Of a stretch of 64,000 nt of DNA, positions 25,373-34,414 are shown one piece after another (within the stretch, counting starts at the first letter, position 1; every line of letters begins with the position of its first letter). The notes below the pieces were generated by a model. The model was not told the DNA's origin, did no database searches, and saw only the letters and a program-made list of their open reading frames with translations. The stretch comes from Pseudomonas sp. PA27(2017) (GTDB lineage Bacteria > Pseudomonadota > Gammaproteobacteria > Pseudomonadales > Pseudomonadaceae), in contig NZ_MSXW01000061.1 of NCBI RefSeq assembly GCF_001945445.1, forward strand, positions 588,119-652,118. The letters run 5' to 3'. The position numbers and the translations under genes are program-made.

Positions 25373-25609
25373 TCAATCCTCGGCCGGTACCGTCCAGAAC
25401 AGCTGCACGCCATCGTCGCGCCAGGCGATGGTGACGTTGTCGTTCTCGGCTATCTCGTCGAGGATGCGCGACCAGTCTTCAGGGCTGTCGCCCTCGGCGC
25501 GCAGCAGCACCGCCGAGCGGGAGCGCTGGGCGGCGGGGGCGTTGATGGCGCGGGAAACCCGTGCGCCCAGCTGTTCGTAGGAGGTGGCGGGGCTGGCATC
25601 TTGAGTCAT
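25373..25609 (-). CDS. DUF1654 family small protein, probably SOS-regulated
   Basis: 78 residues from the ATG at 25609. The sequence T-S-Y-E-Q-L-G-A-R-V-S-R-A-I-N-A-P-A-A-Q with the C-terminal D-G-V-Q-L-F-W-T-V-P marks the Pseudomonas DUF1654 family. It has no membrane segment. A perfect LexA box lies 19 bp upstream. A longer frame extends further upstream in this phase but it runs through the kinase gene and is a shadow. The function of DUF1654 is unknown; the operator suggests a role in the DNA-damage response (inference). Confidence 0.8.
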   Translation of the reverse strand: MTQDASPATSYEQLGARVSRAINAPAAQRSRSAVLLRAEGDSPEDWSRILDEIAENDNVTIAWRDDGVQLFWTVPAED

Positions 25610-25627
25610 GAGCGGATTCTCGGATTG

Positions 25628-25643
25628 CTGTATGTGTATACAG
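25628..25643. promoter_or_regulatory. LexA (SOS) box
   Basis: CTGTATGTGTATACAG matches the proteobacterial LexA consensus CTGT-N8-ACAG and the longer CTGTAT-N4-ATACAG form at all fixed positions. It lies 19 bp before the DUF1654 start codon, where a -10 element would be, which is the usual place for LexA repression. Confidence 0.8.
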
Positions 25644-25665
25644 TAATCCGGCCAGTGGCCAGCTG

Positions 25666-26910
25666 TCACTCCCCGTTCGAGGTTCCGTCGCTGCCGGTGA
25701 TCGCCAGCGAATGCTCCGTGCCATAACAAGGAAAATACAGGCTGACGCTGGTGCCTTCGCCCACCCGACTGGTGATCGTCAGCTGGCCGTTCATGTCGGT
25801 GACGAAGCCCTTGACCATGGTCAGGCCCAGACCAGTGCTCTTGTCCACTGCCCGGGTGGTATAGAAGGGCGCGAAGATGTGCTCCAGCGCTTCCGGCGCG
25901 ATGCCGGTGCCGGTATCCGTGATGCAGACCGCCACGTAACGACCGGGCTTGAAGTTGGCGTTGTGGTGGGGGAAGTTGCTGCGATCCAGATGGGTATTGA
26001 AGGTGCTGAGGGTCAGTTGGCCACCCTGGGCCATGGCGTCCCGGGCATTGGCCACCAGGTTGATGATGGCGCTTTCCAGATGCTGCTTGTTGGCCCTGAG
26101 GAAGCTGCTGTCGGTGGCCAGGTTGAGCTGGCAGTCGATCGTCTGGCCGGCCTCGTTGCTGATCAGCGTGCTCATGCCCAGCAGCAACTGGTTGGGGTCG
26201 ATGCGCTCCAGTGCCCGCGGGCGAGTGCGCGCGAACAGCAGCAGGCCCTCGGCCAGCTGGGTGACCTGATCGGTCGCCTCGCGGCACAGCGCGTAGCGCG
26301 CCTGCAACTGCTCCGAGCCGGCGTCCATGATCTCCTTTTCCATCAGCGACAGGCTCATCGACAGGCTGGTCAACTGGTTGGTGAACTCATGGACGACGCC
26401 ACCGCCGACCTTGCCGATCTGCTCCATCTTCTGTGCCTGGATCAGGGCATTCTGCAGGCTGTTCTGTGCCTGCTCCTGGGCGGCGTGCTGGCGCAGATCC
26501 TGGATGCTGTTCATGAAGCCGATCATGGCGCCATTTTTACCGAACAGCGGCACGATATTGGCGAGAATCGGCACCTGGCTGCCGTCACGCCGCTCGACGA
26601 TCATGCGCAGGTTGGTGATCGGCTTCTTGCTGAGCAGCACCGCCGCCAGCGGTGACTGCTCCAGCGGCATATGCGCGCCATTCTCGCTACGCAGGCGATA
26701 GGCGCCGGTGTACTTGATCGGCTCCTTGCCCAGCTCCGGCGCCTCCCCCCAGATTTCCGCCGCCTTGGGGTTGTAAGTGGTCAAGTGCCCCACAGCGTTG
26801 CACAAGTACACACCCACCGGAAGAAACTCGATGAGCTCATGGCCGATCTTGCGCACCAGAGGTGCGTCTTCAGGCAGCCGCAAACCGGCGCTGGGCGGGA
26901 TGTCTGCCAT
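25666..26910 (-). CDS. PAS sensor histidine kinase
   Basis: 414 residues from the ATG at 26910 with GGAG six bases before; the longer frame is rejected. A PAS domain covers ~20-140 (L-P-V-G-V-Y-L-C-N-A-V-G-H-L-T-T-Y-N), then HisKA with His174 in the unusual G-G-V-V-H-E-F-T-N-Q-L, then HATPase_c (N-L-V-A-N-A-R-D-A-M, D-T-G-T-G-I, S-T-G-L-G-L-T-M). No membrane segment and no receiver domain. The cognate regulator is not adjacent. The gene ends 22 bp from the LexA box of the DUF1654 gene. Confidence 0.88.
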   Translation of the reverse strand: MADIPPSAGLRLPEDAPLVRKIGHELIEFLPVGVYLCNAVGHLTTYNPKAAEIWGEAPELGKEPIKYTGAYRLRSENGAHMPLEQSPLAAVLLSKKPITNLRMIVERRDGSQVPILANIVPLFGKNGAMIGFMNSIQDLRQHAAQEQAQNSLQNALIQAQKMEQIGKVGGGVVHEFTNQLTSLSMSLSLMEKEIMDAGSEQLQARYALCREATDQVTQLAEGLLLFARTRPRALERIDPNQLLLGMSTLISNEAGQTIDCQLNLATDSSFLRANKQHLESAIINLVANARDAMAQGGQLTLSTFNTHLDRSNFPHHNANFKPGRYVAVCITDTGTGIAPEALEHIFAPFYTTRAVDKSTGLGLTMVKGFVTDMNGQLTITSRVGEGTSVSLYFPCYGTEHSLAITGSDGTSNGE

Positions 26911-27168
26911 GGTGGCTCCGTTTGGTGGTAGGCGTAGATTAGTCGCTTCACGGGGCGGGCGCGACAGCAGGCGTGGGGCGTGAGGATAAATGGCAAGACG
27001 GCCGTCAGACACGAGTTTCGCTCGCTGCGCGAGCGCTATATTGCCAGGAGCTGCCTGCATCAGCAGCATGCGGCGACGCGAGTGTGCCGAGTGCCGAGGT
27101 CAGTCTCCGTCGCGAAGAGGCTCGCTTGTCACGCAGGCCTAGAACGACGAGGCGTGGGCACCATGCTT

Positions 27169-27624
27169 TCAGATTGGAAGTTGGTTCGTTTGCTTGATGG
27201 TTCTCAACGGGATCTCCGTCACCACATTGCCCAGACCCTCGATCTTGGTGAGCGTCTCCATCTGAAAGCGCTGATAATCCTCCAGATCCCTGGCGATCAC
27301 CCGCAAGAGATAGTCATAGGTTCCGGCCATGAGATGGCATTCGAGAACCTCGGGTGCCTGCTGCATCGCGTTGGCAAATCGCTCCAGTGACGCTTTGTCG
27401 TGCCGCGTCAGGGTGATGCGCACGAATGTCGAGAACCTTAGGTCGACGGCGCAGGGCTTTACCTGGGCGATGTAGCCGGTAATCACTCCCTGCTTCTCCA
27501 GCAGATTTACCCGTCTGGAGCAGGGTGTGGCAGACAGCCCGACGTGTTCGGCGAGCTGTGCGTTGGTCTGCGTCGAGTCGCGCTGCAGGGCGCGGAGGAT
27601 TCGTTTATCTATAGAGTCGATCAT
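27169..27624 (-). CDS. Lrp/AsnC family transcriptional regulator
   Basis: 151 residues: N-terminal helix-turn-helix (D-K-R-I-L-R-A-L-Q-R-D-S-T-Q-T-N-A-Q-L-A-E-H-V-G-L-S) and C-terminal RAM effector domain (E-C-H-L-M-A-G-T-Y-D-Y-L-L-R-V). It is divergent from a LysE-family exporter, a classic pair in which the Lrp-type regulator senses an amino acid and switches on its export. The 170-bp gap between them is AT-rich around 27633-27680, where the operator should lie. Confidence 0.92.
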   Translation of the reverse strand: MIDSIDKRILRALQRDSTQTNAQLAEHVGLSATPCSRRVNLLEKQGVITGYIAQVKPCAVDLRFSTFVRITLTRHDKASLERFANAMQQAPEVLECHLMAGTYDYLLRVIARDLEDYQRFQMETLTKIEGLGNVVTEIPLRTIKQTNQLPI

Positions 27625-27794
27625 CTGGAGTCAGAAAAACCCTTATTCATTGGATAGGTAGTTATAACCGCCAATTGGCATCGTGGCTCTACCTTTTTTT
27701 GCATCCAATCTCCATCCCGTGGCTGTCACAATTTGTGTGTGGGTCATGGCGTGTCATCCAGCGCCTCCCCGATTTCTACGTATTGGAGACGTTC

Positions 27795-28421
27795 ATGCAC
27801 GAGCTCTTATGGCTTCCCTTCATCGCCACTTCCCTTTTGGTCATCCTCACACCTGGCCAGGACATGGTGCTAGTTCTATCGCGGGCCCTATCCTCCGGGA
27901 CGCGATCGGGCGTGACGACGGCAGCAGGAGTCAGCGTTGGTCTGCTGCTGCATACGGTGCTGGCGACGCTTGGCGTGGGAGCATTGCTTCAGGCATCGGG
28001 CTGGTTGTTCACTGTGCTCAAGTTGCTCGGTGCGCTTTACCTGCTGTATCTGGGCGCAATGCTGCTTCGTTCATCTGGCGAGCTGCCCATAGCGGCCGGG
28101 CAGGATGCGCCGGTTTCCACGATCCGCTTATTCACCCAGGGCGCTCTGTCCAATATTTCCAACCCGAAGGTGCTGCTGTTCTACCTGGCCTTCCTGCCGC
28201 AGTTCGTGCCTGCCCATGTCGCGCATCCAATGCTCTCGCTGTTCATTCTGGGCAGCACATTTGCTGGGCTGACCTTTCTGGTCAAAGGCCCGGTCGCGTT
28301 ATTCGCGGGGCTGCTCACCACCGCTGTGCGCCGTAATCCACGGATCCTGACGCGCATCCACCGGGTAAGCGGCGCCATTCTAGTGATTCTGGGCATCAAG
28401 CTGGCTTTGGAGCAGCGATAA
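27795..28421 (+). CDS. LysE/RhtB family amino acid exporter
   Basis: 208 residues from the ATG at 27795 with GGAG seven bases before; the longer frame adds a non-homologous leader. The N-terminal family signature L-T-P-G-Q-D-M-V-L-V-L-S-R-A-L-S-S-G sits in the first loop, followed by six predicted membrane helices. P-K-V-L-L-F-Y-L-A-F-L-P-Q-F lies in the third. It exports an amino acid or derivative such as threonine or homoserine lactone; the substrate is unknown. Regulated in all likelihood by the divergent Lrp gene. Confidence 0.92.
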   Translation: MHELLWLPFIATSLLVILTPGQDMVLVLSRALSSGTRSGVTTAAGVSVGLLLHTVLATLGVGALLQASGWLFTVLKLLGALYLLYLGAMLLRSSGELPIAAGQDAPVSTIRLFTQGALSNISNPKVLLFYLAFLPQFVPAHVAHPMLSLFILGSTFAGLTFLVKGPVALFAGLLTTAVRRNPRILTRIHRVSGAILVILGIKLALEQR

Positions 28422-28720
28422 GCATTTTTGGAAATGCAGGCAAGAGGCAGGGCGACTGGCCAGTGGCGTCCATCTGCCATATCGCCATGGCAGGTGGCGC
28501 TTCGCAAGACACGCGGGTGGTCATGTGGCGAGTCAGGTATCAGGCAGAAAAACCAAAACCTGAACCGCTGCAGGCTTTGTTCGGTGGGATGCAGCAGACA
28601 TTGGCCGACAGCCGCGTAGTGGTGCGGGCCATCAGGATACGCCTCACTATCGAGTGGTATCCCGCACCTATCCTTTCGAGCGCTGGCTGCCAGCGGAAAC
28701 CGACGCAACGGCAAAACCAA
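28422..28720. other. Intergenic region without recognisable gene
   Basis: About 300 bp between the exporter and the tRNA-Thr terminator. The only structure seen is an imperfect inverted repeat catctgccat / atggcaggtg at 28471-28496. Open frames here lack ribosome sites and family features. Confidence 0.5.
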
Positions 28721-28744
28721 AAAACCCGCCAGAGGGCGGGTTTT
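28721..28744 (-). terminator. Terminator of the tRNA-Thr transcript
   Basis: AAAACCCGCC (28721-28730), loop AGAG, GGCGGGTTTT (28735-28744). Read on the minus strand it ends in six T; the symmetric A/T ends would also let it stop transcription from the plus strand. Confidence 0.9.
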
Positions 28745-28787
28745 CAAGGGTTTCAGCGATGTTGATGGACTTCGCTGGAACTTCAAA

Positions 28788-28863
<76 letters not shown>

Positions 28864-28877
28864 TTTTGAGGGCCGCC

Positions 28878-28883
28878 ATTATA
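28878..28883 (-). promoter_or_regulatory. -10 element of tRNA-Thr promoter
   Basis: TATAAT on the minus strand, 15 bp before the mature 5' end of tRNA-Thr. A weak -35 (CTTTAC) is 17 bp further upstream. Confidence 0.65.
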
Positions 28884-29154
28884 TCCATTCGTTTGCATGA
28901 GTAAAGCGGCGCAAGGCAGCTTTTTTGCGGCTATTTCAGCCGCTCTGGCTGGGGCTTATGCACAAATGGGCAGCGGCTAGAGGTTTTTTAGAGAATTTCT
29001 ACGCAGCCTTTCACAGTTTTGGCAAGTGACTGTTCTGTATAGCTTTTTATTGGCGGTTAAAAATGATCAGCTTTTGCCGCGCGTTATGGGTGGTGGGCTG
29101 GCGTGGTTTGCCCAGCTTCTATGAACAGAGTTATCCACAGATAGTGTGTGCAAC

Positions 29155-30381
29155 TCAGGCGCGCTCGGCGAGCAGCAGCAGGTTGCGCGGGGTCAGGTGC
29201 GGGGCGCAGAACTGGCCGAGGCGTACCTCAAAGCCCTGTTCCTGCAGGTAGAGCGCGCGGTCGAGCACCAGCCAGAGTTCCAGAGGGCGGCGGAACAGGC
29301 CGCGCAGCAATTCCAGGTTGCGCACCTCGGCCAGGCGTTGCCAGCCGGTTGCTTCCAGGCGCTGCCAATCCTGCGTACCAGGGGCGGGCAGGTCTTTGAG
29401 TCCTGCGAGGTCGTGGCAATAGTCGGAGAAAGGCTTCTTCAGCCAGGCGGGCGGCAGCGAGGGCGTGGGCAGGTAGGCGTCCACGCCGCGCAGCTCGCGC
29501 TGCAGCAGGTCGAACGCCAGGCGCCAGGCCATGGATTGGTCGCGCTGCTGGCGCACGCGGTTGCCGGCCGTCACGGTTTCGCTCATGGGCAGGGCCAGGT
29601 CGTCCAGCGAGAGGCGCAGCGGCGAGCCCTTTGCGGCGGTGGATAACGGCTGGTAGTCGGCTGCTGCCACGCGGTTGTAGCAACAGGGGGCGATGGCCAA
29701 CTGGCGGCAGCCTGCGGCGCTGGCCAGGTGCATCAGGCGTACGTGCAGGTCGCCGCAGGCGTGCAGGGCCACGGGGCTGTGTTCGGCGTGCAATTGGGTG
29801 GCAGCGCCTTCGGCGAGCACGTCCTGCTCGATATGCTGGGCTTTTATCCCCAGGCGGCTGCTCAGCTCGGCGCCGCTGGCCACCAAAGCTGGGTCGTATT
29901 CCAGGCAGGTCAGCTTCTGGCCGCCGTGGGCGAGTACGCGGCCGAGGTGGCCCTTGCCGGCGCACCAGTCCAGCCAGTGCTGCGGAGCTTGAGTGAAGCC
30001 CAGGCTGTCGCCGAACGCGCGTATCTGCTGCCATTTGCGACCGGGAACGTCCACCGAGAAGCGCGGCGGCAGGTCAGCCGAAGGCTGCTGGGGCAGGTCG
30101 CCGATCTGGCTCAAACGGTCAGCCTGCAAGGCCAGTTCGGGGAAGGGCGCTGGTGCGCTGTCCAGCTCCGTTGGCTGGTTGTGGCTGGCTTCGGCCTGCT
30201 CCAGGGTGCGGCTGCGCAGCCAGGCGGCCAGCTCGGCATGCTGGCTTTCCCAGGACAGTGTCTGGTGGGTGAATGGCCGGGGTTTCCACAGCGCTTGGTG
30301 GGCGACGAGAAACTTGTCCAGCGCCTGGAAGCGCTGGAGCAGTTCGGCGCCACTGAGGGGCGGGAGAGGTTCGGCTGTCAT
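29155..30381 (-). CDS. SAM-dependent methyltransferase
   Basis: 408 residues from the ATG at 30381; a GTG at 30405 is the alternative. The SAM-binding motif I is W-L-D-W-C-A-G-K-G-H-L-G-R, followed by L-E-Y-D-P-A-L, and motif IV-like A-L-H-A-C-G-D-L. A conserved A-P-C-C-Y-N segment resembles the methyltransferase family of eukaryotic GSTCD and bacterial relatives, thought to act on RNA (not established). It follows the ABC transporter operon on the same strand, 36 bp after the last permease gene. Confidence 0.85.
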   Translation of the reverse strand: MTAEPLPPLSGAELLQRFQALDKFLVAHQALWKPRPFTHQTLSWESQHAELAAWLRSRTLEQAEASHNQPTELDSAPAPFPELALQADRLSQIGDLPQQPSADLPPRFSVDVPGRKWQQIRAFGDSLGFTQAPQHWLDWCAGKGHLGRVLAHGGQKLTCLEYDPALVASGAELSSRLGIKAQHIEQDVLAEGAATQLHAEHSPVALHACGDLHVRLMHLASAAGCRQLAIAPCCYNRVAAADYQPLSTAAKGSPLRLSLDDLALPMSETVTAGNRVRQQRDQSMAWRLAFDLLQRELRGVDAYLPTPSLPPAWLKKPFSDYCHDLAGLKDLPAPGTQDWQRLEATGWQRLAEVRNLELLRGLFRRPLELWLVLDRALYLQEQGFEVRLGQFCAPHLTPRNLLLLAERA

Positions 30382-30417
30382 AAGCGACTGCGACGGGGCT
30401 TGCACCCCGTCGTCATC

Positions 30418-31107
30418 CTAGCGGCCCTGGCAGGCGTCGACGCGCAGCCAGCGCTCCAGGAGCTTGAAGGCGTTGATCAGCACGAAGGTGATCAGCAGGT
30501 AGAACACCCCGGCGGCGAAGAAACCCTCGACCGGCAGGTAGGTGCGCGCGTTCATGGTGCGCGCCATGCCGGTCAGCTCCAGCAGGGTCACGGTGCTGGC
30601 CAGGGCGCTGGCCTTGAGCATCAGGATCACTTCGTTGCTGTAGGCCGGCAGGCCGATGCGCGCCGCCCGGGGCAGCACGATGTGCAGCATCGCCTGGGGC
30701 CGCGACATGCCCAACGCCCGCGCCGCTTCGATTTCACCCGGCGGTACGGCCTGGATGGCGCCCCGCAGGATCTCGGCGATATAGGCGGTGGTGTGCAGGG
30801 TCATGGTGATCACCGCGCACCAGTACGGGTCGCGCAGGTACGGCCATAGCGGGCCCTGGCGCACGGCGTCGAACTGCGCCAGGCCGTAGTAGACCAGGAA
30901 CAGCTGCACCAGGAGCGGTGTGCCGCGGAAGAAGAAGATGTAGCCGTAGGGCACGGCGCGCACGTACCAGTGCCGCGAGGCGCGGGCGATGCCGGTGGGG
31001 ATGGCCAGAATCAGGCCGGTGACGACCGCCACGGCGACCAGCTCGATGGTCAGCAGGGCGCCTTGGGCCAGGCGCGGCAGCCAGGTGATGATGACGTCCC
31101 AGTTCAT
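30418..31107 (-). CDS. Polar amino acid ABC transporter permease (HisM-like)
   Basis: 229 residues with five to six membrane helices. The EAA loop E-I-E-A-A-R-A-L-G-M-S-R-P-Q-A-M-L-H-I-V-L-P, which contacts the ATPase, is clear. It overlaps the partner permease gene by 4 bp. In the His/Lys/Arg/Orn family the two permeases form a heterodimer with two ATPase subunits. Confidence 0.93.
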   Translation of the reverse strand: MNWDVIITWLPRLAQGALLTIELVAVAVVTGLILAIPTGIARASRHWYVRAVPYGYIFFFRGTPLLVQLFLVYYGLAQFDAVRQGPLWPYLRDPYWCAVITMTLHTTAYIAEILRGAIQAVPPGEIEAARALGMSRPQAMLHIVLPRAARIGLPAYSNEVILMLKASALASTVTLLELTGMARTMNARTYLPVEGFFAAGVFYLLITFVLINAFKLLERWLRVDACQGR

Positions 31108-31799
31108 GCCGCACTCCGCTTGAAGCCTCGGTTGGCGCGCTTCTCGAGGAAGTGCAGGCCAATCATGGCAATGATGGTCAGGCCCAGGTAGATGAACGCG
31201 GCGACCATGTAGAACGTGAAGGGCTCCTTGCTGGCGGTCACGGCGATCTGCGAACGGCGCATCAGCTCATTGAGGCCGATCACCGATACCAGCGCGGTGT
31301 CCTTCATCAGGATCATGAACAGGTTGCCCAGGCCGGGCAGGGCGATGCGCCACATCTGCGGCATCACCAGGCGCCACAGGATGCGGCCCTTGGACAGGCC
31401 CAGGGCCTGGCCGGCTTCACGGTGGCCCTTGGGGATGGCCAGGATCGCGCCGCGAAACACTTCGGTGGCGTAGGCGCCGAAGCACAGGCCCAGGGCGATG
31501 ACGCCGGCGGCGAAGGGCGAGAGCTCGAGGCTCTCGACGCCGAGCAGCTCGGCGAGGCCGCGCATCAGGCCCACGGTGCCGAAATAGATCAGCAGTACCC
31601 AGAGCAGTTCGGGCACGCCGCGAACCAGGGTGGAATAGGTACCGCCAAGCCACTGCAGCGGCTTGTAGGGCGAAGTCTTGGCGAAGGCGCCGAGCAGGCC
31701 GAGCACCAGGCCGACGCACAGAGCGCTGAGCGCCAGCTGCACGGTCATCAGGGTGCCGGCGGCCAGGGCCGGGCCGAATCCGGAAAGATCGAAATTCAT
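31104..31799 (-). CDS. Polar amino acid ABC transporter permease (HisQ-like)
   Basis: 231 residues, five to six membrane helices. The EAA motif reads H-R-E-A-G-Q-A-L-G-L-S-K-G-R-I-L-W-R-L-V-M-P-Q. The final helix is followed by a basic tail (E-K-R-A-N-R-G-F-K-R). Paired with the next permease through an ATGA overlap, and 45 bp after the binding-protein gene. Confidence 0.93.
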   Translation of the reverse strand: MNFDLSGFGPALAAGTLMTVQLALSALCVGLVLGLLGAFAKTSPYKPLQWLGGTYSTLVRGVPELLWVLLIYFGTVGLMRGLAELLGVESLELSPFAAGVIALGLCFGAYATEVFRGAILAIPKGHREAGQALGLSKGRILWRLVMPQMWRIALPGLGNLFMILMKDTALVSVIGLNELMRRSQIAVTASKEPFTFYMVAAFIYLGLTIIAMIGLHFLEKRANRGFKRSAA

Positions 31800-31844
31800 G
31801 GAAACTCGAGCGCCCGCGCCGCCAGGGCGACGCGGGCAGGCTGC

Positions 31845-32597
31845 TTAGTAGATGCTGAAGGGGAAGTACTTGTCGTTGATCTTCTTGTAGGTGCCGTCGG
31901 CAACGATTTCCTCGAGGGCCTTGTTCAGGCGCTCACGCAGGGCGTCGCCCTTGCGCACGGCGATGCCGATCTTGTCGTTGTCGAATACCGGGTCGCCCTT
32001 GAATTCGAAGTCCTTGCCGGCGTCGCTCTTGAGCCACTCCCAGTTCACGAAGGTATCGGCCAGCACGCCGTCGACGCGGCCGGAGGCCAGGTCGAGGTAG
32101 GCGTTTTCCTGGGTGTCGTAGAGTTTCACGTCAACCACGCCGCCCATGTTGTCTTCCAGCCAGGTACCGGCGATGGTCGCGCGCTGGGCACCGATGACCT
32201 TGCCCTTGAGGCTGTCCTTGTCGGTCTTGAAGTCACTGCTTTTCGGGGCAATGAACTGCAGCTTGTTGGTGTAGTACGGGTTGGTGAAGTCCACGGCCTG
32301 CTTGCGCTCGTCGGTGATCGACATGGAGGCGATCAGGAAGTCGAACTTCTTGGCGTTCAGGGCCGGGATGATGCCGTCCCAGTCGGAGGTGACCACTTCG
32401 CACTCTGCCTTCATCTTGGCGCACAGGGCCTGGCCGATTTCCACGTCGAAGCCGCCGACCTGGCCGCTGGCGTCGATGAGGTTGAAGGGTGGGTAGGCGC
32501 CTTCGGTGCCGATCTTCAGTTTGTCAGCAGCGACGGCACTGGTGCCGAAAGCCAGGGTGGCGGCAGCTGCCAGCAGAATCTTCTTATAGCTATGCAT
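31845..32597 (-). CDS. Basic amino acid periplasmic binding protein (ArgT/HisJ-like)
   Basis: 250 residues with a signal peptide (cleavage near AVA-ADK). Binding-fold landmarks are G-T-E-G-A-Y-P-P-F-N, D-V-E-I-G-Q-A-L-C-A-K-M and the aspartate D-S/T-x-x-W-D-G-I-I-P. This layout is that of the lysine/arginine/ornithine and histidine binding proteins. Two cysteines near residues 59 and 66 are as in HisJ-type proteins. Likely the specificity subunit of the adjacent transporter. Confidence 0.92.
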   Translation of the reverse strand: MHSYKKILLAAAATLAFGTSAVAADKLKIGTEGAYPPFNLIDASGQVGGFDVEIGQALCAKMKAECEVVTSDWDGIIPALNAKKFDFLIASMSITDERKQAVDFTNPYYTNKLQFIAPKSSDFKTDKDSLKGKVIGAQRATIAGTWLEDNMGGVVDVKLYDTQENAYLDLASGRVDGVLADTFVNWEWLKSDAGKDFEFKGDPVFDNDKIGIAVRKGDALRERLNKALEEIVADGTYKKINDKYFPFSIY

Positions 32598-32614
32598 GCG
32601 TGATTGCTCCGTGT

Positions 32615-33388
32615 TTAACGATTGCTGGACATGAATTGTTTGCAGCGCGCCGACGTCGGGTTGTCGAACACCTGGTCGGGCGTCCCCTGTTCCTCCACCA
32701 CACCCTGATGCAGGAACACCACCTGGCTGGAGACCTGGCGAGCGAAGCTCATTTCGTGGGTCACCAGCAGCATGGTGCGGCCTTCGTCAGCGAGCGCGCG
32801 GATCACAGTAAGCACTTCTTGTACCATTTCCGGGTCGAGCGCCGAAGTCGGTTCGTCGAACAGGATCACCTTGGGTTGCATCGCCAGGGTGCGGGCGATG
32901 GCGGCGCGTTGCTGCTGGCCACCGGAGAGCTGGTTCGGATAGGCGTGACGCTTGTCGGCGATACCGACCTTGGCCAGCAGCGCCTCGGCGATCTCGCGGG
33001 CTTCGGCCTTGCTCTTGCCGAGCACGCGGCGCGGGGCTTCGGTGATGTTGTCCAGCACGGTCATGTGCGGCCAGAGGTTGAAGTTCTGAAACACGAAGCC
33101 GATTTCGCTGCGCAGGCGGTTGATCTGGCGGTTGTCGGCCGCTATCAGTTCGCCGTTCTTCTGCGCCTTGAGCTTGAGTTCTTCACCGGCCACGATGATC
33201 TGGCCCTGATGGGGATTTTCCAGCAGGTTGACGCAGCGCAGGAAGGTCGACTTGCCCGAGCCGGACGAGCCGAGAATGGAGATCACGTCACCGTCGCGTG
33301 CCGTGAGGGAAATGCCCTTGAGCACTTCGAGGTCGCCATAGCGTTTGTGCAGATTGCGGATTTCCAGCGCGGGCGTGGCCTCGGCCAT
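32615..33388 (-). CDS. Polar amino acid ABC transporter ATPase (HisP-like)
   Basis: 257 residues. Walker A G-S-S-G-S-G-K-S-T, Q-loop, signature L-S-G-G-Q-Q-Q-R, Walker B V-I-L-F-D-E-P-T-S-A-L-D-P-E and switch His in L-V-T-H-E-M are all present. First gene of the transporter operon: ATPase, binding protein, two permeases. The same order is found in P. aeruginosa PA5152-5155 (from memory). Confidence 0.95.
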   Translation of the reverse strand: MAEATPALEIRNLHKRYGDLEVLKGISLTARDGDVISILGSSGSGKSTFLRCVNLLENPHQGQIIVAGEELKLKAQKNGELIAADNRQINRLRSEIGFVFQNFNLWPHMTVLDNITEAPRRVLGKSKAEAREIAEALLAKVGIADKRHAYPNQLSGGQQQRAAIARTLAMQPKVILFDEPTSALDPEMVQEVLTVIRALADEGRTMLLVTHEMSFARQVSSQVVFLHQGVVEEQGTPDQVFDNPTSARCKQFMSSNR

Positions 33389-33658
33389 CGAGCAGTCCTC
33401 TTAATTCTTATGCGGATGAATCCGGGTTCGGCGGGGCTGTGGGCAGCAAACCTAGCATAGGCACCAGGGGGCGCCAAGGTCGCTGCTGGCCCGTTGCCGT
33501 CACGGTCGCAGGGGTGTCGCATCATCGCAGTCTCTTGTCGCCACGCCGCAAAAACGCGGGCAACCAGGCTGCAGGGTGAAAAAGACGCGCACCCTACTCA
33601 TATCCGCTTCGCAATTCCAGTGCCAGTCGGCCATTTGGCCGATCCGGGGCCGCTCGTG

Positions 33659-34054
33659 TCAGTTGCCGAGCATGCTCTGCACCTTGTCACGCAGTGCATC
33701 GAGTGAAAACGGCTTGCCGATGATCGAGGTGCGGCTGGCTGGCTCGCTCTTGTCGATCTCGACGCTCTCGGCGTAGCCGCTGGCGTACAGCACCTTGAGG
33801 TCGGGGCGCAGCTGGCGTGCGGCAACGGCCAGTTCCTGGCCGCTCATGCCGGGCAGGCCGATGTCGGTCATCAGCAGGTCGATGTGCTCGTCGCTGCGCA
33901 GGACCTGCAGCGCCTGCTGCGCTTCCCCCGCTTCGATCACGCGGTAGTCGAGCTCTTCGAGCACTTCCACGGTAAGCATGCGCACCACGTCGGAGTCTTC
34001 CACGAGAAGGATGCGCTGGCCGGCGGTCGATGCGCCTGGAGCTAGTTCTGACAA
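33659..34054 (-). CDS. Single-domain response regulator
   Basis: 131 residues with a TTG start, chosen because GAGG lies just before it. Receiver features: acidic pair E-D (19-20), phospho-acceptor Asp64 in L-M-T-D-I-G-L-P-G, and G-K-P-F lysine. No output domain. It is divergent from the large hybrid kinase gene and close in sequence type to receivers at the end of hybrid kinases, so it may accept phosphate from that kinase (inference). Confidence 0.85.
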   Translation of the reverse strand: MSELAPGASTAGQRILLVEDSDVVRMLTVEVLEELDYRVIEAGEAQQALQVLRSDEHIDLLMTDIGLPGMSGQELAVAARQLRPDLKVLYASGYAESVEIDKSEPASRTSIIGKPFSLDALRDKVQSMLGN

Positions 34055-34414
34055 CGGCGTTACCTCGATAAAGGATGGTGAAATGGCTGATCGTCTCGGC
34101 AGGCGGTTGGCCAGCCGGCGCGAAGCATTTCAGGGCCGCGTTAACGGCAGGCCGTCTAGCATGGCACGAATCTGGTGCGCGGGCTGCATCGCGAGCGTGC
34201 CGCCCGGCTGAAAAATGCCCATTGCAGGGTTGCTGTGGGAATTTGCCTGCAAGCCGAAAAAATAACTCGAACCCTGTGCAGCCTGTCGCGATCCAAGCGC
34301 GCGGACGACTGAGTGCTGATCGTTGGATTAACCCCGGGCGGCGCATTACCATCCGCCGTCCGCCACGATAACCATACCTATAACCATCTGCTGCAACACA
34401 GCCAGGGATCTGCG
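34055..34414. promoter_or_regulatory. Divergent intergenic region of the signalling cluster
   Basis: 360 bp between the single-domain regulator and the hybrid kinase. It must carry both promoters, but I see no clear -35/-10 pair or operator. No gene is supported. Confidence 0.4.

Noticed and set aside
29131..29139. Perfect DnaA box TTATCCACA downstream of the methyltransferase gene.
   Set aside because: A single 9-mer is expected by chance about once per two windows of this size; no second box, AT-rich unwinding element or dnaA gene is nearby.
34162..34178. TGGCAC...GGTGC resembling a sigma-54 promoter upstream of the hybrid kinase.
   Set aside because: The GG-N10-GC spacing is not met.
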